Assembly (NCBI GenBank): GCA_022495995.1
Contig: JAFEMH010000076.1
Location: forward strand, 1,054,001-1,118,000
Direction of reading: 5' to 3'
DNA: 64,000 nt
DNA from: Adenophora triphylla var. japonica
Lineage: Eukaryota > Streptophyta > Magnoliopsida > Asterales > Campanulaceae
Below the pieces are notes generated by a model that saw nothing but the letters and a program-made list of their open reading frames with translations, had not been told where the DNA came from and ran no database searches. Of this stretch, positions 10,540 to 22,467 are shown in pieces. Positions within the stretch are counted from its first letter, which is position 1. Every line of letters begins with the position of its first letter. Both the position numbers and the translations under genes were made by a program.

Positions 10540-12335
10540 ATGGAGCAATATAACGAGGAAATAGCTTCTCGGGAACATCAATTTCGCCAAGACTTTATCG
10601 GGGTTTCACAATTTCACCAAAAGCATCATGGGAAAATCATTGACAAGCGATATGGTATGCCGTGCCTCTGGCCTCTGAAGAACTGGAGAGTAGATTGGGA
10701 CTTGCTCCGAGCAGCTTCACAATTTTGGGACTCAGAGAGGCATGTGTTTACTTTCTCATACAATGATCTGACGCCAACCATGGAGGATTTCCGGGCATTG
10801 ACGGGTTTGAGTGATGTGGCAACTGTGGCATTTCCTCGGGATAGGCGGCCAGTTGTGGAGCAGTTATCAGACTTCTTGTGCCTGTCGGTAGATCAGGTGG
10901 CTCCCATGGTTCTAAACAGTGAGTTTGTAGACTTGACCCGGATGGCTCGTCTGCGATCTTCTAGCCTGGCATTGTTCGATCTCTCTACTTCGCTGGATAT
11001 GTATGTATTGTTCACCTTGTCGGCATACTACTTCTGCGGTCATGTCGAAGTCTGCTCAGGTGCGCTGCTGGAGGTTGTTAAATAGCTTAGGGGTGACCGA
11101 GGCGTGGATCTTTCTCAAATTCGGTTCGGCCAAGGGGAGATGGACATTGTACCCCTGCTATTAGCTGAGACTTATCATGGCCTTGATCAAGGTTCTAAAA
11201 AGCGCTAGGCGGATGCTAGGCGGCGAAGCCGGGCCTAGCGCCTAGGCGGGGACTAGTCGGGGACTAATCGGGATTAGTCGGGATTAGTCGGGATTAGTCA
11301 GGACCTAGGCGGGGCTTAGAACTAGGCATTGGAGAGGGGCCTAGCGCCTAGGCGGGGCCTAGGCGCCCTTAGGCGGGGTCTTTTAGAACAGAGGCCTTGA
11401 TAGACTAGCCGGAGGATCTGACTTCATGGGCGCGGGCAGCCCCACTCTGTTATCTTTATGGCTTTCTGAGAGACTGCGCTTGGTTGGGCCATTACCTGAG
11501 GGTTAAACAGCAATGCCTTGGGTGACCAGACAACGCAAATTACTGAGGGATGCAACAGCTGATAGTTGGCAGGTGAGATTGACAGGTGAGATTGACACGA
11601 TACGAGACTGCTGATCTAAACTTCTGGATTCCGACATGGGGATTAAAGACCATGAGAGACGTTCAGGACGGGTCGGTAGTAGTCAGACTGCCGGGGCTAC
11701 ATGTGTCCTTATTCTGTATCCTGTCATTGGTAAGCAGGCAATATCGGTACCCTCAGCAGATTATCCGGGCTTTGAGAGAGACCGACGGTTGATGTGTTCC
11801 AATGATCATGACCGAGCCCTGCATCGTGCATTTCTGCAGCAGATCTTTCTTGGAGGGCTTTCTTCCCACACGGACGCTTCTTCGTCAGACCAGAGGGTTT
11901 ACATTCTTGACCACGAAGTATCTGATTTGGTATGAAGAGCAACGGGGTCCCGTGCAATTGGCTATAGAGGCTCGCCGAAGGGAATACTTAGGAGCAGAAT
12001 ATCCATCCAGTCGATCCTTTCAAGATGCAGAAGCCAGAGGGAATCCAGATAATGTTACCGGCGATACTGTGGAGGATTATGAGAAACGAGAGATCCGGAG
12101 GGCTGCTCTGAGGGATGATCCAGATGTGAGTGCTCGCAGAGAGGCCTTGCGACAAGAGAGGGCTGTCAGGGCTGTTTTGAGGGAGACTGGCCTAATCGAA
12201 CCACCAACACGCAGTATACCAGAGCTGGGGCAAGCTTAGACCGATTTATTCGACATTCCTAAACCAAAGACCTCCCGAGGACCAAGGAAGAGGAAAGATA
12301 GGGGTGCGAGTTCGGGAGCGGGAACGAGCCTCTAG
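10540..12335 (+). pseudogene. DUF7745-like antisense ORF protein of element B, interrupted by a MITE
   Basis: Starts MEQYNEE and shows the family block DWDLLRAASQFW, HVFTFSYNDLTPTMEDFRALTG, then TYHGLD and RLAGG, which are separated by a 206-bp insertion (11188-11393). It ends in a basic tail (RGPRKRKDRGASSG). Breaks: an in-frame TAG at 11083-11085, the insertion, a stop near 11505, a frameshift around 11790, a TAG at 12237-12239, and a short direct duplication of AGGTGAGATTGAC near 11570-11595. It is the homologue of the A, E and F genes and lies in the same antisense position. It is not functional as it stands. Its biochemical role is unknown. Confidence 0.82.
11188..11393. mobile_element. 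hAT-like MITE inserted in the antisense gene of B
   Basis: A 206-bp insertion between exact 8-bp duplications GCCTTGAT (11180-11187 and 11394-11401). The ends are imperfect inverted repeats sharing GTTCTAAAA (CAAGGTTCTAAAA left, complement of TTTTAGAACAGAG right). The interior is rich in AGGCG/CGCCT and GGATTAGTCG repeats. An 8-bp duplication with C-A-type ends suits the hAT superfamily. No coding capacity. Confidence 0.8.
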
Positions 12336-12503
12336 ACGCTTTTCTGAGAGATGGAGGACTCTTTATTTTTCTTTCACTTGCTCTTTGAGAGAGAGATATT
12401 TATTTGAAGATAATTTGAGTATCCCTTAATTACCTTAATGCAGACAAAACAGATGTTGAGATCTTATTATTATTTTTTTATTCGCAGCAAGTTATTTGAA
12501 TCA

Positions 12504-12695
12504 AAAGTAGGCCGTGCTTGAACTCATCAAAAAGAATATTAACTCCAAATAAACCTTTGAAAAAGCTTTAGAACTGTAGTCAAAACACATTTTGGCAAGA
12601 TATACAATTTTGCAGCGATTTAGACCGAACCACAAGTGGTTGCCTACGTTCCCCTTTTGTAAGAGAACTAAGGGGCTCAGGTCTCTGTAGTTCGA
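12504..12695. other. Conserved noncoding tail and foldable block (B)
   Basis: Counterpart of the A blocks: CCGTGCTTGAACTCATCAA at about 12512-12530, and the AGACC..CCTACG..CCCC..GGGG..GGTCT..TGTAG block at 12622-12695. They lie in the gap between the convergent DUF7745 and integrase 3' ends. Confidence 0.6.
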
Positions 12696-12967
12696 CTCAA
12701 TTAACTTTGGTGTTTAAGAAAGGGGAAGGTAGAAGGGGGACATGGTGCGACCTTGTTTTTTACCTAGACCCCCCTTTTAGGGTTTTCGGCCTAGCTGGGT
12801 ATATTCTTTTAGCACCGGGCGCGTCCCTTATTTTTGCATGGACTGCCTTTTGAGAGGTTTTCAGTCTCATCTGGGACAATTTTGTTGCTCCTTTATTTTC
12901 ATTTCTTTTCTTTTTTTTTATTATTATTTATTATATTTTTTTTATTTACAGAGGGGAAGAGACTCAA

Positions 12968-13194
12968 TTACACATAATACCTCCGCAACTTATCTCCGTT
13001 GACGGGGTGCAAAAAGGGATTACCATCCAGATCCGCTAGCTGCATTGCTCCTCCGGAGAATATCTTCTTGACTAGAAACGGTCCGACCCAAACAGGTGCC
13101 CATTTACCCAACGCACTGCTTTGATTTGCAGGCTTCATCTTGAGAACCAAATCACCGACTTTGATGTCTCTGGGCTTTACCTTCTTGTCAAAAG
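12968..13194 (-). pseudogene. Integrase C-terminal piece of element B
   Basis: Encodes FDKKVKPRDIKVGDLVLK and the ending HPVNGDKLRRYYV, the chromodomain-like or GPY-type end of Tat integrase. It joins the rest of B pol at 23045 across element C. Flanking bases AAAAG (13190-13194) and AAAAC (23045-23049) are the target duplication of C with one mismatch. Confidence 0.92.
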
Positions 13195-13771
13195 TGTTTT
13201 GGTCAAATTTCAACAATTATATTTTTATGATGGGAAAAGTGACTAAAGTGATATGAATCTAGGTACAATGACTATCAAGTTGAATAGAAATGGACACAAG
13301 ACATTTGTTGACTAGGGAAAGCCCTTGAACAACTTGTTCGCCGGCACAAAACCCCGGGAGGATGTGGCTCCTGCCTTGACCGAAAGTTTACTAAGAATTT
13401 TCTTGAGATTACAATGCTAAGAGCGTATGAAAAGGGAGCTTAGACTAGTGTAGTGCGTGTGTGAATTTACAGTGTATGTCCCCTTTTATACCTCAAGAAT
13501 AAAACTAAATAACAATGAGGGCCTACAAACTCGGAATTGAGGTTTATCCTTGGAGATTTATCCGCACTCATCCGTTGGGAAAGAGATAGTCGTTGGCTTG
13601 CTGAAGAAACGTGGTTGAACTGGTCTTTGGCACGTTCCCTATAAAATAGGAAAAGCGTTATGCGTCCCAACCTGTAAAAACCAAGTTGTAAACAGAACAA
13701 CCCAAGTTGTTAGTACCAAGTTGTTTAGGCGTAAGTTGCAAACATGTTGATTGAAAATGTAGGGCCCAACA
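13195..13771 (-). repeat. 3' LTR of element C
   Basis: 577 bp, TGTTGGGCCC..CCAAAACA in sense orientation. Three CAACTTG motifs lie in U3 upstream of a TATAAAAGG box (minus strand near 13480-13490), with one more in the downstream half. It differs from the 5' LTR by two C/T changes. Confidence 0.96.
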
Positions 13772-13790
13772 ATTGCCCCCAAACTTTTTG
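13772..13790 (-). other. Polypurine tract of element C
   Basis: The minus strand carries AGTTTGGGGGCAAT immediately before the 3' LTR start, the expected place for the plus-strand primer. Confidence 0.65.
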
Positions 13791-14140
13791 AATTAAAAAA
13801 GAAGAATAGAAAGAGACAAAAAGAATTCAAAAGGTTTGCCAAAATAAGAAAGGAACGACGGTTTAAAAAAAGAGACGCGATGGGACGGTTTTCAGGTAGT
13901 TTCTCGAGGCAAAAAGGCTTGATTGTTTTTTTTTTTTTTTTAAAGTTCCAACCACCTTCAAACCCTTATTTAATAAGCGGTCTCTCTCTCCAACTCTCCC
14001 TTTCACCAAATCAAGAACGTCACTTTCTCAGAGGTTTCTAGGAGAAGAGCCAAGGAAGCGAAAAATCGAATAAGTAACTACGGTGAGTTTCTTGTTTTCT
14101 CTTCAATTTCGTCTTGATTTCTTGTTTCTAAGTTGAAAAA

Positions 14141-15914
14141 ATGGGTCGGAAGAAGGTAGTTGCGTTTGAGAGCGACGAGGGTTTGCCCAAAGGTTTCAAA
14201 ACCCAAAATTTGTTGAAGGAACCCGACAACGAGAAATGTCTAATGCCTAAGGTAAACCTAGAGGTTATCAAGAAGAACCACGCCATGCCTGATGAAATGG
14301 TGTACTTCACCCATCCTGACTTGACCTCCGAATGTTACTCTTCCACTTGGGTATGTTTTCCGGAATATCCCTTTGTCATAGGTTTGCGATTCCCTTTTCC
14401 ACCCTTGATTACGAATTTCTTTTCTTCTACTAAACTCAATTACGCCCAAATGATGCCTCAAGGATGGAGGTACTTGCAAACCCTAGTTAGGTTAGGAGAG
14501 AGGGATGATTTGGTTGCCGGGTTAGAAGAGTTGACGTATACTGTTGATTTGAGAAGTTTTGGTCCAGGAAGGTTTGGTTTTAGGGTCAAAAGTGGTGAGC
14601 CTATTCTGATTTCCAACCATGACATTGCGGATAGAGGGTGGAAAAATAAATTTTTCTTTGCAAGGAGGGACACCTTGGGTCAGGAGGAAGGTGTTTTTTC
14701 CAAATGGAGGTTTGAAGGTAGTGAAAATAGCTCCTCTGTTTTACGGAATGCTTCTTAATACTACGGTGGCTAACTCTCAAAATTTCCCTTCGCAGAATTC
14801 CTAAACCTGTCGGACTTGTTTCCGCACAAGAAGGGACTAAAGTGAACGTGAACCGGCTTCTCCGAGTTGGGTGTAGGCGATAGATCCTTCAAGGCCTTTC
14901 TGTTGAGTTTTTGTTGAAGTGACCGGAGGCGAAACAGAGGTTGAAGTCGAAGAAGATCTACCCTCAACTCTACCCGAGATGTCCACAGGTTCTAAGTCCT
15001 TAAATATCTTTGTATTTTTTCACGAGCATTTTGATTGCCTTAACTCCCTGTTCTTGTTGTAGCTACGCGATCCAAGTCTACCGTAAGTGCCTCTGAGTTG
15101 ATGGCTGCCGCTAAAGCAAAGAAAGTTGTCAAGAAAGACAACAAACCTCCAACTCCAATGTCCATGGCCTCTAGTTCAGATGTGAATGCTTCCAAGAAAA
15201 AGGAAGAAGTAAAGAAAAGAAAGTCATCGATACCGAGGTTTTGGATGGAGGAGAGCGGGAATAGCAAGGGAGAAATTGAAGGATGCTATAGCCAACTTTG
15301 TTGACGAGGTAAAAAATGAGAAAGACTGAGATTTACCTAAGCTCTTTTAAGGAATGCTGATATTTCTTTTGCTTAGGTTGCGAATATTATGTGTCCCATT
15401 ATGGACCGACTTGATCTTTGTGAAAATCAAGGCAGCCAGGTACAGTTTCGAAGCTGAAGAACTCAAGGAGCAAGCTGCAAAAGATGTTGAGGATTTCAAG
15501 AAGCAGGCTACCAAAAATGCTGAGGAGATTGAGAAGTTGAAAAAAGATCTCCAAGCTGAAAAGGAGGAGTTGAAAGTCGTTAAAGCTGAAAAGGCGAAGG
15601 AGCATGAAGCCCATGAGAAGGAATTGGATGCTGCGAAGAAGGATTTTACGTTCAATGCCACCAAAGTGGTGTTTGAAGCTAGGATTGGACTCATGGAAGA
15701 ATATAAGAACGGGCTGGCTTCGGAATGGGATGTGGAAGCAGAGAGAAAGGTTTTGGAGGATTTCGTTGGGGAGCCAGTAGATGCAGAGGAAGTGAATTCT
15801 GCAGCTTTGGAGGCTCTAGTTGAAGACACTGATAAGACCTTGAGTGCCCTGGTGGTGGCTCAGAATGGTCAAGAAGAAAATGCAACACCGGCGGCAGCGG
15901 GCCAGGAAGTTTGA
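14141..15914 (+). CDS. Multi-exon antisense gene of element C, Transposase_28-like with coiled coil
   Basis: The first exon starts MGRKKVVAFESDEG and includes the segment around FPEYPFVIGLRFPFPPLITNFF, LNYAQMMPQGWRYLQTL, which resembles the Transposase_28 (putative gypsy-type transposon) family of plants. A lysine-rich, serine-rich middle follows (about 15098-15304). A last part (from about 15371) then has a glutamate/lysine heptad-like stretch (EELKEQAAKDVEDFKKQ and onward) likely to form a coiled coil. Candidate introns end at tgtag (about 15061) and cttag (about 15377). The parts are not joined by one open frame, so the exon model is tentative and the gene may be decayed. It is antisense to C's gag-pol, the same relative place as DUF7745 in A, B, E and F but an unrelated protein. 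Role unknown. Confidence 0.6.
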
Positions 15915-16403
15915 AGAATGTTTTAAAACTTTTGGTATTTTGAAAAACAATTTTTTGCTTTATTTGTGTACCTCTATTGGTACAACAAATGGGGGGAGTG
16001 TCCCTTTAAAACAATGTTTTTTAGTTTGTAATGGTTCATAAGAACCGAGACAATTTCTTTTGGGGGTACTAGGTTGGTCTAGTACTCAAGCTTTTTTAGG
16101 TTTTTAGGGACTTGTTGGCTTATCCAACTTGTCCTTTAACTGAAAAAATCTTTTGAAAAAACATTTAACGGTTTTTAGCAAAGTAAGTTATGTCCCTGAG
16201 GGACGCTTGGTTGTTCTTTGGATAACATGTAAATGTTATAAACCGAAGGTAACATGAAAATGTTACAACCAATAGTTCACAACTTGATGAAGTGTGAAAA
16301 CGTGCGCCCAGGCGAAGGTGTCAAAACCTTAATTCGTAAGAAAAGATGTAAATCTTTTAACCAATAGTACCTTTGATCAGAGGTAAATCGTTTGAAGGGA
16401 TAG

Positions 16404-16675
16404 AGCAAGTATCAGCCGTCCGGGCGTGTCAACAAGCTCTATACCTCTCCAGCTAGAATTCCAACATGTATCGGCCGTACTGGCGTGTCAACATGTTGAA
16501 ATTTTCTTCTTCAGGTTCAAACATGTATCAACCGTACCGGCGTGTCAACATGCTTGACCTTTGTCCTCCTCAGGCTCAAACATGTATCAGCCGTATTGGC
16601 GTGTCAACATGTTTGTCCTGTTCCAGCTTAGGTCTCAACAAGTATCAGCCGTACTGGCGTGTCAACATGTTGAGC
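16404..16675. repeat. About 57-bp tandem repeat in 3' untranslated region of C
   Basis: Five degenerate copies sharing GTATCAGCCGTACTGGCGTG and TCAACATG. The 490 bases before it (15915-16403) hold no gene, only scattered CAACTTG motifs and related short repeats. Confidence 0.85.
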
Positions 16676-16863
16676 CTACTCCGTTTGATCAAGTTGCACC
16701 TCGCAAAACAAATTTATGTTAGGGCTGGGCGTTAGCATAGCTAACGCCCCTCCGACGCTCAAGTCAGTAATGTTTTAATAAGAGTAGAAAAAATTGAAAT
16801 GCGTAATTGAACTTGACATAAATTTAAACCGTACCTGAAGAGTCTAGTTATAAATAACTGGAC

Positions 16864-19800
16864 TTACGTGAAATAAAGTTTCAAGTGGATAGCGTTCCAA
16901 CTTCTAGGGATTCTGTCTCCACTCGGGGTTGACAACCAGTATGCACCTTTGCCAGCTTCAGCATCGATGAGATATGGGCCTTCCCACTTGGGAGCCAGCT
17001 TACCTGCATTCAATTCTCTTGTATTTTGAAATACTTTTCTCAAAACTAAATCACCAACCTGGAACTTTCTAACTCTGACATTCTTGTTGTAAGACCTAGA
17101 AATTCGCTGCTGATAAGCTGCCATCCTTATCTTGGCTAAATCCCTGATCTCATCAATTGTATCTAAATCTTGAGTTAGCAAGAGGTTATTTTCATCTTGA
17201 GTCAATAAGCCATACCTTGCCGTGGGGACTGTTGCTTCAACTGGAATCACAGCTTCAGCTCCGAATACTAAAGAATAGGGAGTCCTACCTGTGGCTCCTT
17301 TAGAAGTAGTTCTATCTGCCCATAGCACAAGTGGTAATTCTTCAACCCATTTTCCCTTCTTCTGGTCTAGACGCTTCTTCAAGTTGTTGATGATCAACTT
17401 GTTGCTTGATTCAGCTTGGCCGTTGGCTTGAGGGTGGACAGGTGTGGACATGATTAACTTGATGCCCCAGCGAGCACAAAAATCCCTGGTCTTTTTACTT
17501 ATGAACTGTGACCCGTTGTCACATACAATCTTTGATGGTACACCAAACCTGCTAATGATATTTTTCTTTAAAAATGAAATTACCTCTTTATCCCTTACTT
17601 GCACATAAGCTTCTGCCTCGATCCATTTCGAGAAATAATCGGTTAGAGCCAACATGAATACTTTGCCTCCTGGAGCTTTGGGCAACTTGCCTACAATATC
17701 CATGCCCCACTGCATGAAAGGCCAAGATGAGACTATAGGATGTAGAGGTTCGGCAGGTTGATGCAAGATGTTGCTATGTCTTTGGCAGGCGTCACATTTC
17801 TGCACATAGTTCATGGCATCTTGACGCATGGTTGGCCAGTAATATCCCGTCCTGAGGGCCTTTGATGCAAGTGCCTTTCCTCCAGAATGGTTCCCACATA
17901 TTCCTTCATGGATTTCCTTAAGTACCAGTTCAACTTGCTCATTATCGACACATCTCAAGTAGTGCCCTGCAAAAGACTTCTTGAACAGCACATTATCTAT
18001 TACAACGAAAGTTGAAGTTCGAATCTTAAATGACCTAACATTCTTAACATCAGGGGGAATAGTTCCAAGTTGAAGGAACTCAATGACGGGTTGGGTCCAA
18101 GAAGGCTTAGCATCTTGTGTCCCAATAGGTGGAGTAACCACTTGAGTTTCTTCAACTTGGTCTATCACCGGGTACTTAACATAAATAATGGGGATATTAG
18201 TATGCAACATTGATTTGCAAGTTGAACCCAAGTTGGCCAAGGCGTCTGCCTCTGTATTTTCTTCTCTGGGGACCTGTTCCAAAGAGAATGATAGAAATCT
18301 CGAAGCTAAAGCTTTAACATGTTGGAGGTACAGGGTCATCTTGGAATGCTTCGCCATATAACTGCCATTAAACTGGTTAGCTAGTAATTGAGAGTCAACA
18401 AATACATTTAAATGTGTAATATTCAAACTCAAAGCTGTAGTTAAACCCATGATTAGGGCTTCATACTCAGCTTCATTATTTGTTGCATTAAATTCACAAG
18501 ATACAGCTTGAGGTATGATATCACCTTGAGGGATTTTAGGACTATTCCCAAACCAGTTCCCTTGGAATTTGAGGCTCCATCTGTAAATAATGTCCAAAAT
18601 CTAGGAATAGTTTTACCTTCAAGTTGTTGCACTTCCAGTTCTACCTCAGGTTGCAAACTTGGACTGAAGTCAGCTACAAAATCGGCTAGGGCCTGTGATT
18701 TGATGGCTGTTCTTGGCTCGTATGATATGTCATACGTGCTCAACTTGACTGACCACTTGGCCAACCTGCCCGACATCTCCGGAGTCCTTAACACATTCCT
18801 CATAGGATAATTAGTTCTAACAGTTATGGAATGTGTTTCAAAATAATGACGTAATTTGGTAGCAGCAGTAGTTAAGGCTAATATTAATTTTTCAAGATGA
18901 GAGTACCTTGTTTCGGCATCTAATAAAGACTTACTCACATAGTAAACAGGATGTTGCTCACCTTGGATTTCCTTCACTAATACTGCACTAACAGCATTTT
19001 CAGATACAGCTAAATACAAATAAAGATGCTCACCATGTTCGGGTTTAGCGAGTAGGGGTGACGTCATCAAATATTCTTTAAGTTGTTTGAAAGCTGCCTC
19101 ATGTTGGTCGGTCCATTGAAAGAGTTTGTTTTTTCTCAAGACTTCATAGAATAACCTGCACTTATCAGATGATTTGGATATAAATCTGTTCAAAGCAGCT
19201 ACTCTACCTGTTAACCTTTGTACGTCCTTGATGTTTTTAGGGGATTCCAAGTTGAGAATGGCTTTGATTTGTTCGGGACTTGCTTCGATTCCCCTCTTGG
19301 TTACCATATATCCCAAGAATTTGCCTGCTCTAACTCCGAAGTTGCACTTCGCCGGATTGAGCTTCATGTTGAAGGCTTTCAAGATGTTGAATGCCTCAGC
19401 AAGGTGCTCTACATGATCCTCAATGTGTTTGGATTTGACCACCATGTCGTCTATGTAGACCTCCATCGTCTTGCCAAGTTGATCTTTGAACATCTTGTTT
19501 ACCAACCTTTGGTAGGTTGCCCCTGCATTTTTAAGACCAAATGGCATAGAAATATAACAATATATACCTTCCGGAGTCATGAATGCTGTATCTTCTTGGT
19601 CCGAAGGTTCCATTTGAATTTGTTGATATCCGGAAGATGCATCCATGAACGTCAAGATGTCGTGGCCAGCTGTCTCATCAACAAGAGAATCAATATGAGG
19701 GAGAGGGAATGGATCCTTTGGACAGGCCTTGTTCAAGTCGGTGAAGTCCACGCATACTCGCCACTTGCCATTCTTCTTCTCCACCACTACAACGTTAGCC

Positions 19801-20073
19801 AACCACTTTGGATACTGAACTTCTCTGATCATCTTGGACTTCAAAGAACCTTTCAACTTCATCCTTAATGATCTGATTCCGCTCTTGGGCAAACTTCCTT
19901 CTTTTTTGACGGACAGGACGGATGGTCGGATCGATGTTCAACTTGTGAGTAATAATATCCTTGCTTATCCCTGTCATGTCCTCATGTTTCCAATCGAAAC
20001 AGCATCTCTGGCTTTTCAGGAACTCGATCAACTCCTCTTCGATTTCGGACGGTAGGTCTATCCCAACTTGCAC
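16864..20073 (-). pseudogene. RT, two RNase H domains and integrase of element C
   Basis: RT shows the fingers (PKWLANVVVVEKKNGKWRVC), the MPFGLKNAGATYQRLV block and catalytic YIDD (EVYIDDMVVKSK). A gypsy RNase H follows (YYVSKSLLDAETRYSHLEK), then the second RNase H (WTLFTDGASNSKGTG, NEAEYEALIMG, DSQLLANQ). Integrase has the H-H-C-C region (GICGNHSGGKALASKALRTGYYW, CDACQRH), a DDE core with CDNGSQF and ANGQAESSNK, and the C-terminal end PRSWNAIHLKLYFT. Frameshifts near 19840 and 18540 break the frame. The 16676-16863 gap downstream holds only the 3' leader to the repeats. Confidence 0.94.
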
Positions 20074-20162
20074 TTGGGCCTCGTGTTTTGATGCATCAAC
20101 AGAACGCTTTTTGTATCGTGCTCCACCGCTTCAAGAATGTCCTGGGCCTTTTTCTTTAATTG

Positions 20163-20753
20163 CTATGCTTGCCGAGGGGTCGAGCTTGCTTTCATGTTGA
20201 TCTTGTAACATTCCTTAGAGACTTGCTGGTTTCCCTTCAACTTGGCAACACCCCAAGGTGTTGGAAACTTGACGCATTGATGGTAAGTCGATGGCACGGC
20301 CTTCATGTTGTGGATCCAAGGCCTTCCCAATATGACATTGTATGAAGAAGAGCATTCAATCACACAAAACCTCTCCATGGAATTCATACCTTCTAGGTAG
20401 ATGGGCAACTTGATCTCACCGACTGTCTGTTTCACCTCACCACTGAACCCTACCAGTACGGATGAGTTCTTCACAACTTCAGACAAAGGAATACCCATAT
20501 CTTCAAGAGCATGAGTAAAGATGATGTTGACTGAACTGCCACCATCGATCAGGATCCGCTTGACCACACAATTAGCAATCTGCACCTGAACAACTAGACC
20601 ATCATGATGAGGGTCCAACGTGTTGTCTTTATCTTCATCTTCAAAAGAAATGATATGACCGTCTGTGAAGTCGCGGCGCCTTATAGGCAATTCTGATTGA
20701 TCTTCCTTAGAGCTCTTGGCATGACGCTGGCGGCAGAGTAAGTTGTGCCGCAA
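20163..20753 (-). pseudogene. Aspartic protease region of element C
   Basis: The retropepsin motif appears as RILIDGGSSVNIIF (D-G-S instead of D-T/S-G, usual for this lineage), with a downstream YNVILGRPWIHNMKAVPSTYHQ block that is a hallmark of plant gypsy proteases. It would mature the polyprotein. It lies between gag and RT and is separated from both by frame changes. Confidence 0.88.
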
Positions 20754-20849
20754 ATATGAGACCCACCTGAGATAACATTCACTACCTTGGTGGCCGGAGG
20801 GTGCAACTTTCTCGGGCCTAGATTGCTCCTCGAACCGGGTTCTTTGGAC

Positions 20850-22425
20850 TCACTCGACCCTCTTCTTGCCCAACAAATCCTTGAGAAGACCCTTGGACAA
20901 CAAATGAGCAATCTCCTTCCTCAAAGCGAAACAGTTCTCGGTGGTATGCCCGAAATCTTCATGAAATGCGCACCACTTGGACTTGTCCTTCCAAGTTGTT
21001 GACTGGTCATTCTTCTTGGGCCATCTCGCTTTATCTCCAAGATTTCCCATGGCGCATAAGATTCCTGCAATGTCCACAGAAAAGCAGTATTCAGAGATTT
21101 GTGGATAATCATTATCATCACCTTCCCGATCATCATCTACAACATGAATTCTAGAAGGTTCGGCTTAACAGGGGGTTTGCCCTGTTGGACTTAGGGTGAT
21201 GGGAGTCCGATCGTCCGTCGAGGGTTCAAATAGAGGAGTAGGAGTCCTCCCGGTTGATTTCCCCATTGCCAAGCTATCTTCCTCCAATCGGATGTAAGGC
21301 AAGGTCCGGGTTCTGATTTCTTCAAGTTGTTTCGCAGGGGTCATCACCAACTCGTTGTAAAACAATGAGCGCTTCTTCAAGCCTATGCGGAATGCCTCCG
21401 TTGCTTTGTGGACACGTCCAAGTTGGGTATAGTCACCGCTCCTTATTGAACCTGTGCAAATACTCTTTGAGACTTTCATTAGGCTGTTGTACAATTCTAT
21501 AAAGATCACTAGTCAACTTGTCAAATGCCCTGTTGCATGAAAACTGATTAATGAACATATTGACAAGTTGAGCATAAGATGAAATAGAGTTTAGAGGAAG
21601 CCCTGTTAGCCATTTTAAGGCCGGTCCTGACAAGGTTGAGCCAAAGCCCCTGCAAAAACATGCTTCTTTAAACATTGGAGGGATACTTATGATATCCATT
21701 GACTCTTGATACAGCAACACGTGCTCTGCTGGATCGGTACTCCCATCATACTTCTTCATATGAGGGACTGAGAATTTCTTCGTGATCTCCACACTGGCTA
21801 TCGCTGGCACAAAACGAGACTCGTTGTAGCAAGTTGGAGAGACTTGGTGATATGGCAAGTTGACTCCAGGTACGCTTCGGAGCAACTCCTTAATGGTTTG
21901 CATTTCCTTAACAAGTTGGTTTTCTGCGAAAAGAGGAGCATTATTAACTTGAGGTGCCAAAGTATCGAAAGTATTAAAGAAACTTCCTGTTTTCCCCACT
22001 GAGGGTGTAGCATAAGTGTAGCAAGATGATAGCGCGGATTGGCTAGCTGATAGGCCGAATCTTGGTTGCTCAATTGGAATGGATGTCACAATCGTGCTTT
22101 CCGCTGGCAAGGTGTTGGACATCGGGATATCTCCAACATGGCTCGGTCCTGTACCTGCACCAAACAAAGATCTAGGAAGTAAAGGTGAAAATGGAGCAGG
22201 TACTTGAGTCTCCGCTTGCTTCCCTTTACGCAGACTATCAATGGCATTGAACATCATTGTATTCGTACGCTCCTGATCATCCAACCGATCGCCTATTTTC
22301 CTCATCATGTCCGCCATGTTGGACATTATCTCCAAGTTGACAGCTTCTGTACTTGGAGGAGGGTTGCCTTGGGCATTGGAAACAGGAAGCGGCCGACTCT
22401 GACTGCTGGAAGATGGATTAACCAT
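20850..22425 (-). pseudogene. Gag of element C
   Basis: The start MVNPSSSSQSRPLP follows the PBS by 22 bases. The capsid-like core has MKKYDGSTDPAEHVLLYQ and GPALKWLTGLP..FINQF, typical of Tat gag. The C-terminal part has the variant knuckle WCAFHEDFGHTTENCFALRK (C-x2-H-x5-H-x4-C). Frameshifts around 21430-21510 and 21160 break the reading frame. It would form the particle. Confidence 0.9.
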
Positions 22426-22446
22426 TTCTACTTAGATAATCAAAGT

Positions 22447-22464
22447 TTCCCACAGACGGCGCCA
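22447..22464 (-). other. Primer binding site of element C
   Basis: TGGCGCCGTCTGTGGGAA on the minus strand, three bases after the LTR end CA. The identical start occurs in element D. The cognate tRNA is not assigned here; Asp and Arg tRNAs are candidates for TGGCGCCG-type sites. Confidence 0.85.
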
Positions 22465-22467
22465 AAT

